Shown here: piece by piece, positions 4,455-8,261 of the stretch
Numbering within the stretch: position 1 is the stretch's first letter
How the letters are laid out: the number at the start of each line of letters is the position of its first letter
Made by a program: the position numbers and the translations under genes
Notes under the pieces: model-generated
What the model was told of the DNA's origin: nothing
Database searches by the model: none
The model's input: the letters and a program-made list of their open reading frames with translations, nothing else
NCBI GenBank assembly: GCA_029940115.1
Contig: JAOZRQ010000148.1
Location: 1 to 8,261 of the forward strand
From: Desulfobacterales bacterium
GTDB lineage: Bacteria; Desulfobacterota; Desulfobacteria; Desulfobacterales; 4be13
Length of the DNA: 8,261 bases
Direction of reading: 5' to 3'

Positions 4455-5543
4455 ATGATGAAGGAAAATAGAATCCACAATTTCAACCCCGGGCCTGCGG
4501 CTCTTCCGCTTCCTGTGCTTGAGGAGATCAGGGAGTCGTTTCTGAATTTCAGGGGGTCGGGCATGTCGATCACGGAGGTCAGCCACCGATCTCCGTGGTT
4601 TGATGAGGTGATCAACGACGCGGTGGCCCGGACCAAACGCCTGTTAAATCTAAATGACCGATTCCATGTGCTGTTCATTCAGGGCGGCGCGAGCATGCAG
4701 TTCTGCATGATCCCCATGAATTTTCTGAAGGAGGGCCAGTCCGCTGATTATGTGGACACGGGCACATGGTCCACCAAGGCGATAAAGGAGGCCCAAATCC
4801 TGGGGAAAACGGTGAATGTCCCGGCCTCGTCAGAGGATAAAAATTTCTCCTACATCCCGAAGGATATTTCCTTTGACAGGGACGCGGCCTATGTGCACAT
4901 CACCTCAAACAACACCATCAAGGGGACCCAGTGGGGGAGCTTTCCAGACACAAACGGGGTGCCCATCATTTCGGACATGTCTTCCGATATCATGAGCCGC
5001 GAGTTCGACGCGTCGCGTTTCGGTCTCATTTATGCGGGGGCCCAGAAAAACATCGGGCCTGCGGGGGTCTGCATGGCGATCATCCGCGAAGACATGCTGG
5101 AGATGATCCCGGATACCGTGCCGAGCATGTTGAAGTATTCGACTTACGCATCCAAGAACTCTCTGTACAATACGCCACCCTGCTTCGCGATCTATACGGT
5201 CCAACTGGTGCTGAAATGGATTGAGGAGAGTGTCGGGGGGTTGAAAAAGATGGCGGAGATGAACCAGAAGAAGGCGGATCTGCTCTATGGCTTCATTGAT
5301 TCCAGCGACTTTTACAGGGGAACCGCGGAACCGGACAGCCGCTCGCTGATGAACATCACCTTCCGGCTGCCGAATGAGGATATGGAAAAGCGGTTCGTCC
5401 AACAGGCCCTGGAGAACGATCTCGGCGGGCTGAAAGGGCATCGCTCAGTGGGTGGGTGTCGGGCCTCCATCTATAATCCCACCCCGCTGGACGCGGTTGA
5501 GGCACTGGTGGATTTTATGAAGACATTTGAAAAGAAGGGTTAA
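4455..5543 (+). CDS. serC: Phosphoserine aminotransferase
   Basis: This 362-residue enzyme depends on pyridoxal phosphate (PLP). It transfers the amino group of glutamate to 3-phosphohydroxypyruvate to give phosphoserine, the second step of serine synthesis. In many bacteria it also acts in the PLP route. The length equals that of the E. coli enzyme. Motifs seen: FNPGPAALP (10-18), GSGMSITEVSHRS (35-47), FIQGGASMQF (74-83), TGTWS (102-106), HITSNNTIKGTQW (148-160), ISDMSSD (172-178), GAQKNIGPAG (195-204) with K198 as the PLP-binding lysine, and GHRSVGGCRASIYN (328-341) near the C-terminus. ATG 4455 is chosen because GGAGG (4442-4446) lies eight bases upstream; the next codon is also ATG. There is no clear promoter in the 113-base gap after rpn, so its transcription start is unknown. 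The stop codon lies in a heptamer repeat. Confidence 0.97.
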   Translation: MMKENRIHNFNPGPAALPLPVLEEIRESFLNFRGSGMSITEVSHRSPWFDEVINDAVARTKRLLNLNDRFHVLFIQGGASMQFCMIPMNFLKEGQSADYVDTGTWSTKAIKEAQILGKTVNVPASSEDKNFSYIPKDISFDRDAAYVHITSNNTIKGTQWGSFPDTNGVPIISDMSSDIMSREFDASRFGLIYAGAQKNIGPAGVCMAIIREDMLEMIPDTVPSMLKYSTYASKNSLYNTPPCFAIYTVQLVLKWIEESVGGLKKMAEMNQKKADLLYGFIDSSDFYRGTAEPDSRSLMNITFRLPNEDMEKRFVQQALENDLGGLKGHRSVGGCRASIYNPTPLDAVEALVDFMKTFEKKG

Positions 5544-5554
5544 GGGTTAAGGTG
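5534..5554. repeat. Heptamer triplet at the serC stop
   Basis: gaagggt, taagggt, taaggtg are three successive 7-nt words. The first supplies the last sense codons of serC, and the TAA of the second is the stop. It is short, but it has the same period as the other arrays in the window. Confidence 0.45.
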
Positions 5555-5560
5555 AATAAA

Positions 5561-5588
5561 AAACCGGGTTTTTTTGCAAAAACCCGGC
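5561..5588 (-). terminator. Intrinsic terminator after the first barrel gene
   Basis: ccgggttttt (5564-5573) pairs with aaaaacccgg (5578-5587). On the minus strand the stem is followed by ttttttatt, a good intrinsic terminator for the barrel-protein gene ending at 5713. On the plus strand no T-tract follows the stem, so it would stop serC transcripts less well. It shares an exact 15-mer with the hairpin at 114-170. Confidence 0.7.
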
Positions 5589-5604
5589 TCCTTTAACCTG
5601 AAAT

Positions 5605-5709
5605 CGTGAATTCACGTTTCACGCGTCACGTTTCACGCCTCACGTTTCACGCATCACGCATTACGTTTCACGCATCACGTTTCACGCCTCACGTTTCACG
5701 CCTCACGCT
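5605..5709. repeat. Fourteen-copy heptamer array, consensus TCACGNN
   Basis: From 5612 to 5709 there are 14 uninterrupted words of exactly 7 nt: tcacgtt, tcacgcg, tcacgtt, tcacgcc and so on. Thirteen begin tcacg and one ttacg. tcacgtt tends to alternate with tcacgc-type words. It opens with the 12-bp palindrome cgtgaattcacg (5605-5616). It ends three bases before the stop codon of the first barrel gene and would form most of that message's 3' untranslated region ahead of the terminator. Confidence 0.9.
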
Positions 5710-5712
5710 TCC

Positions 5713-6690
5713 TCAGAAATTGATCTGCCATTTCATGCCTGCATAGATGTCCACTTTTCCGAATGCCCCGCCGTCGGCAAAGCCCAATTCAGGGACGACA
5801 AAGAAACTCGGGGCCATGTTGATTTTGGTCTGGACATAGAACGAATCCACATCCTCATCGCCAGCGTTCACCTCATGTCTGGCCATGCCGTATCCGACCT
5901 GGAAATTCCACATGTCGTCCGCCTTGTAGTCAGCAACACCAATGATTCCCCATGATGTGCTGTCATCGCCGCCTTGGTACCTCCTGAAATTCCCCTTGCC
6001 TGCCAACCCATAGTTTTCAGGGTTCTGGGCATAATGGAGTTTTGCTTTCAATGTCAGCGGACCCATGTTGTATATGGCACCGACACCAGTGGCAAAGGAA
6101 CGAACATCATCACTGTCATTCACTTCAACGGTGTTGAAGCCCCCAAAGAAGTCAAGCGAAAGGGCGCTGTCCAGTTTCATGTGATAGCTTCCCTCAATCT
6201 TGGGGATCATCTTGTCAGTGGGGGTTCCAGAAAGGGCTTTGGTACTCGGTTTGATCAGCGCGAACTTGAAATTGTCCATCTTAACCTGAAGCATCGGCTG
6301 ACGGCCCCCGTACAGATCGCCATAGCTCAACAAGCCTTCATCACTACCCCATGCTTGGTCACTATAAAAGGCCACCAATGGGGTGTAGGTCTGCCCCACA
6401 AGAAACTGTCCCCCTCCGAAATCCCAAGTGCCGTAAAGCTTTCTCAGGTTCGGTCCGGAGCCATACTCAAACCCGCCGCTAATGACATCATTCGTCTTGA
6501 CTGTGGCACCGATGCGGGAGTTCCCCTGCAGGTCCCAGTCCCATTCCTTGATATCCTGGCCGCCCTGATCTCTTTTCTGCCAGAAGGTTCTCATCCGGGC
6601 ACTTCCGTAAAAATTCCAGTCTGCGGCTATCGCGGAGCCCGCAAACAGGCCAGCCATCAGAATGGCCACAGACACAAACAATTTTTTCAT
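5713..6690 (-). CDS. Outer-membrane beta-barrel protein (porin-like)
   Basis: A 325-residue secreted protein. Residues 1-22 form a signal peptide: MKK, a hydrophobic core and the cleavage site AIA before ADW. The mature part is rich in alternating polar and aromatic strands, such as NFYGSARMRTFW (26-37), GATVKTNDVISGGFEYG and LYGTWDFGGGQFLVGQTYTP. The protein ends MKWQINF with the terminal phenylalanine typical of proteins inserted by the BAM complex. Family and length suggest a general or substrate-specific porin; the substrate is unknown. The start is supported by AAGGAGG (6699-6705), eight bases upstream. The next gene upstream on the same strand ends 249 bases away behind its own terminator, so this gene is probably transcribed separately. 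No sequence homology is obvious between the mature parts of the two barrels by eye, apart from their shared leader. Confidence 0.85.
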   Translation of the reverse strand: MKKLFVSVAILMAGLFAGSAIAADWNFYGSARMRTFWQKRDQGGQDIKEWDWDLQGNSRIGATVKTNDVISGGFEYGSGPNLRKLYGTWDFGGGQFLVGQTYTPLVAFYSDQAWGSDEGLLSYGDLYGGRQPMLQVKMDNFKFALIKPSTKALSGTPTDKMIPKIEGSYHMKLDSALSLDFFGGFNTVEVNDSDDVRSFATGVGAIYNMGPLTLKAKLHYAQNPENYGLAGKGNFRRYQGGDDSTSWGIIGVADYKADDMWNFQVGYGMARHEVNAGDEDVDSFYVQTKINMAPSFFVVPELGFADGGAFGKVDIYAGMKWQINF

Positions 6691-6793
6691 CTTTTCATCC
6701 TCCTTAAAACGATAAAGACCTTAACCTAACCGCATAATTCTTTCAAAAACAGACCGCTTGTGCAACTTTTTGCCCTGACAATGGAAGTTCAGA

Positions 6794-6841
6794 TTTCATC
6801 CTTCATCCTTCACAAAGGTGGATTCCTGCTTTCGCAGGAAT
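6794..6841. repeat. Heptamer triplet and small palindrome in the barrel-gene gap
   Basis: tttcatc, cttcatc, cttcaca (6794-6814) are three 7-nt words. Next to them, attcctgc (6822-6829) and gcaggaat (6834-6841) form a perfect 8-bp hairpin with a tttc loop. Palindromes of the type attccygc...gcrggaat recur as dispersed repeats in many bacterial genomes. Both lie upstream of the first barrel gene, in its likely promoter region; I see no convincing promoter boxes there. Confidence 0.55.
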
Positions 6842-6874
6842 GACAGCGGCAGTTGCACATCATTCAAGATTCTC

Positions 6875-6910
6875 AAAAAGCCGAAGGAGAAAAGCCTCTC
6901 TTCCGGCTTT
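6875..6910 (-). terminator. Intrinsic terminator after the second barrel gene
   Basis: On the minus strand aaagccggaagaga (6910-6897) pairs with tctccttcggcttt (6890-6877). There is one G-T pair and one mismatch, with a six-base loop. The stem runs into five Ts (6879-6875). It lies 30 bases past the stop of the gene ending at 6940. Confidence 0.75.
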
Positions 6911-6939
6911 CTGAACTTTACCCCAACCACCTGCGCCCT

Positions 6940-8208
6940 TTAGAAGCTGAGGGACAAGCGAGTACCGATTTCAAAAGGATCAGCCTCGTCATTGTTCTTC
7001 ATGGTGGTTGCATCGCCTGCAAAGAGATAAGCGCCGACCAGATCCAAGTTCAATCCCTGTACCAGTGTGTAGGTGATCTTCACATTCGCCTCAATGCCCA
7101 AGTCCTTTTCCTCACTCACTTTGCCTTGGGGATCTATGACCAGAATGTCTTCGGCAAGTTGGGCCCACCATGCATCAAGGCTGATCTTGAGATCAGCCGT
7201 CGGCTTGATGGTGGTTCCCAAGTTGGCGAACATGATGTTGCTCATCTGATCTGCAGGGGAATTGATTGACACCTGAGCGTCAAATGTGCCGTAACCCATG
7301 ATCTCAGACCAGTAATAGGAAGCTCCCTTGGGGACAAAAAACTGCGTCACATCCTTATCTTTTGGATCCTGACCTGTTGCATAAACAAACTGTCCATGAA
7401 GGTCAGCAGCCCCGCCAAGCCCGAGGGTGAGCCCCCCAGCAGCGAGCCACGCTTTGATATCCTGCGTTGTGTTCGTGCCGTCCAACTCAACCTCGCCACC
7501 CTGATAGATGCCTGATGCCCAGACAGAAGCCGCACCGAGATTTGCATCCAAGTTCAGTCCCGCGTAATAGATGTCCACATCGTTGTAAGCACTAGTTGAT
7601 CCCCAAGTGCTGGCATTGTCTGAAAAGACATACATGCCAAAAGGATTGAGGGTGACGCCGCCTGCGTTGAACGAGGGGGATACCGCCACATAATCCACAT
7701 CCCGTTTATTTGCCGCGCTGTCTTCATCAAAGGCTTTCACCCATATCACAGGAATCGTCACGCCTCCGCTCTTAAAGGCAACGGTCGCGCCTGAGAAATC
7801 ATCGTCAAAGATGAACCCGCGTGCCAATGCGCCGCCATGAACACCCACTTTCGCATTCAGGCCGCCAAGGGTAAAGTCAACATAAGAGTTCTTTACCTCA
7901 AGTTTCACCCCGTCAGCGCCGATATCACCATAACCTGTACCTTGTTCACCAAACTTTGCATCCATCTCAAACTTGGTGACAACCTTCAGGTTGTCATTGA
8001 GGATGGCGGTGTAGTAGATACGGCCTCGGGTATCCAGCCGGGTGATATCGTCCGCATTAGCCCCGTCCGCATCATTCCCGTCAAAATTCTGGTTCGTGTA
8101 AAACCTCGTCCGCCAATACCCGCCGAACACATTCTCCAGCGCCGAAGCCGGGACGGTGAAGGCCACCACCAGCCACGCCGCAAGGACCAACACTGCAAAT
8201 TTTTTCAT
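6940..8208 (-). CDS. Outer-membrane beta-barrel protein (putative porin), second gene
   Basis: A 422-residue secreted protein. Residues 1-23 are a signal peptide (MKKF, long hydrophobic run, ASA before LENVFGG). The mature protein begins GGYWRTRFYTN (29-39), a usual first strand, and is rich in Gly, Asn and Asp turns such as NFDGNDADGANADD (41-54). It ends RLSLSF with the terminal phenylalanine of BAM-inserted barrels. The length suits a 16- to 18-strand porin. Similar proteins of unknown substrate are common in anaerobic deltaproteobacteria. The start is supported by AAGGAGG (8217-8223), eight bases upstream. From TTAAGGAGG to AAAAAATT the leader differs from that of the first barrel gene at only two positions, suggesting similar translational control. 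The promoter would lie at or beyond the right edge of the window. Confidence 0.83.
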   Translation of the reverse strand: MKKFAVLVLAAWLVVAFTVPASALENVFGGYWRTRFYTNQNFDGNDADGANADDITRLDTRGRIYYTAILNDNLKVVTKFEMDAKFGEQGTGYGDIGADGVKLEVKNSYVDFTLGGLNAKVGVHGGALARGFIFDDDFSGATVAFKSGGVTIPVIWVKAFDEDSAANKRDVDYVAVSPSFNAGGVTLNPFGMYVFSDNASTWGSTSAYNDVDIYYAGLNLDANLGAASVWASGIYQGGEVELDGTNTTQDIKAWLAAGGLTLGLGGAADLHGQFVYATGQDPKDKDVTQFFVPKGASYYWSEIMGYGTFDAQVSINSPADQMSNIMFANLGTTIKPTADLKISLDAWWAQLAEDILVIDPQGKVSEEKDLGIEANVKITYTLVQGLNLDLVGAYLFAGDATTMKNNDEADPFEIGTRLSLSF

Positions 8209-8223
8209 CTTTCAATCCTCCTT

Positions 8224-8261
8224 AACATAAACGTAAAAAAACAACATAAACGTAAAAAAAC
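8224..8261. repeat. Two exact 19-bp direct repeats at the right edge
   Basis: aacataaacgtaaaaaaac occurs at 8224-8242 and again at 8243-8261. The copies are identical and back to back, directly upstream of the ribosome binding site of the second barrel gene. The array may continue past the window. On the coding strand it reads as T-rich leader or promoter-proximal DNA. Confidence 0.85.

Noticed and set aside
5605..5709. CRISPR array
   Set aside because: The 7-nt words are contiguous with no spacers of 25-40 nt, and no cas gene is nearby.
6762..6777. Possible sigma-54 promoter (GGGCA...TTGC) upstream of the first barrel gene, minus strand
   Set aside because: GG and GC are ten bases apart, but the -24 box reads GGGCA instead of TGGCAC; aligning GGCA properly shortens the spacing by one base. 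Too weak to call.

Overview
The window looks like chromosomal DNA of a Gram-negative anaerobe, most likely a Desulfobacterota (deltaproteobacterial) sulfate reducer or relative. Two genes for exported beta-barrel proteins show that there is an outer membrane. The fused CobA-HemD enzyme, the DUF169-type fragment and the Rpn-type nuclease are all common in that group. The assignment rests on recognising families by eye, not on a search.

Layout, left to right. Positions 1-113 hold nothing identifiable. A hairpin terminator follows, then a 5'-intact but truncated DUF169 gene (minus strand), three tandem palindromic elements of about 87 bp, and a complete cobA-hemD fusion gene (minus). Upstream of cobA-hemD lies a decayed agmatinase/arginase-family gene (minus, at least three frameshifts, N-terminal half missing) and possibly a tiny echo of a second copy. 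A strong promoter then drives an Rpn-family nuclease gene (plus). This gene carries a coding minisatellite and a very strong internal ribosome binding site. A near-perfect 27-bp inverted repeat separates it from serC (plus, complete). The last 2.5 kb holds two minus-strand genes for outer-membrane beta-barrel proteins, each followed by an intrinsic terminator.

Two things stand out. First, the Rpn gene has the architecture of a gene-within-gene toxin-antitoxin/antiphage system. It has an N-terminal PD-(D/E)XK-type nuclease domain, then an ideal AGGAGGT ribosome binding site and ATG inside the frame, then four-residue LKEG repeats and a helical C-terminal domain that could be made as a separate inhibitor. 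Second, at least six short arrays with an exact 7-nt period, each with a different consensus, sit at gene 3' ends or in gaps. Some form the stop codon or the last codons of the gene. The same period in unrelated sequences suggests one recurring process that lays down heptamer arrays at gene ends.

The genes do not form one pathway. cobA-hemD serves tetrapyrrole synthesis, serC serves serine (and possibly pyridoxal phosphate) synthesis, and the two barrel proteins serve outer-membrane permeability. The pseudogenes, palindromes and heptamer arrays mark the left and middle parts as a repeat-rich, eroding stretch.
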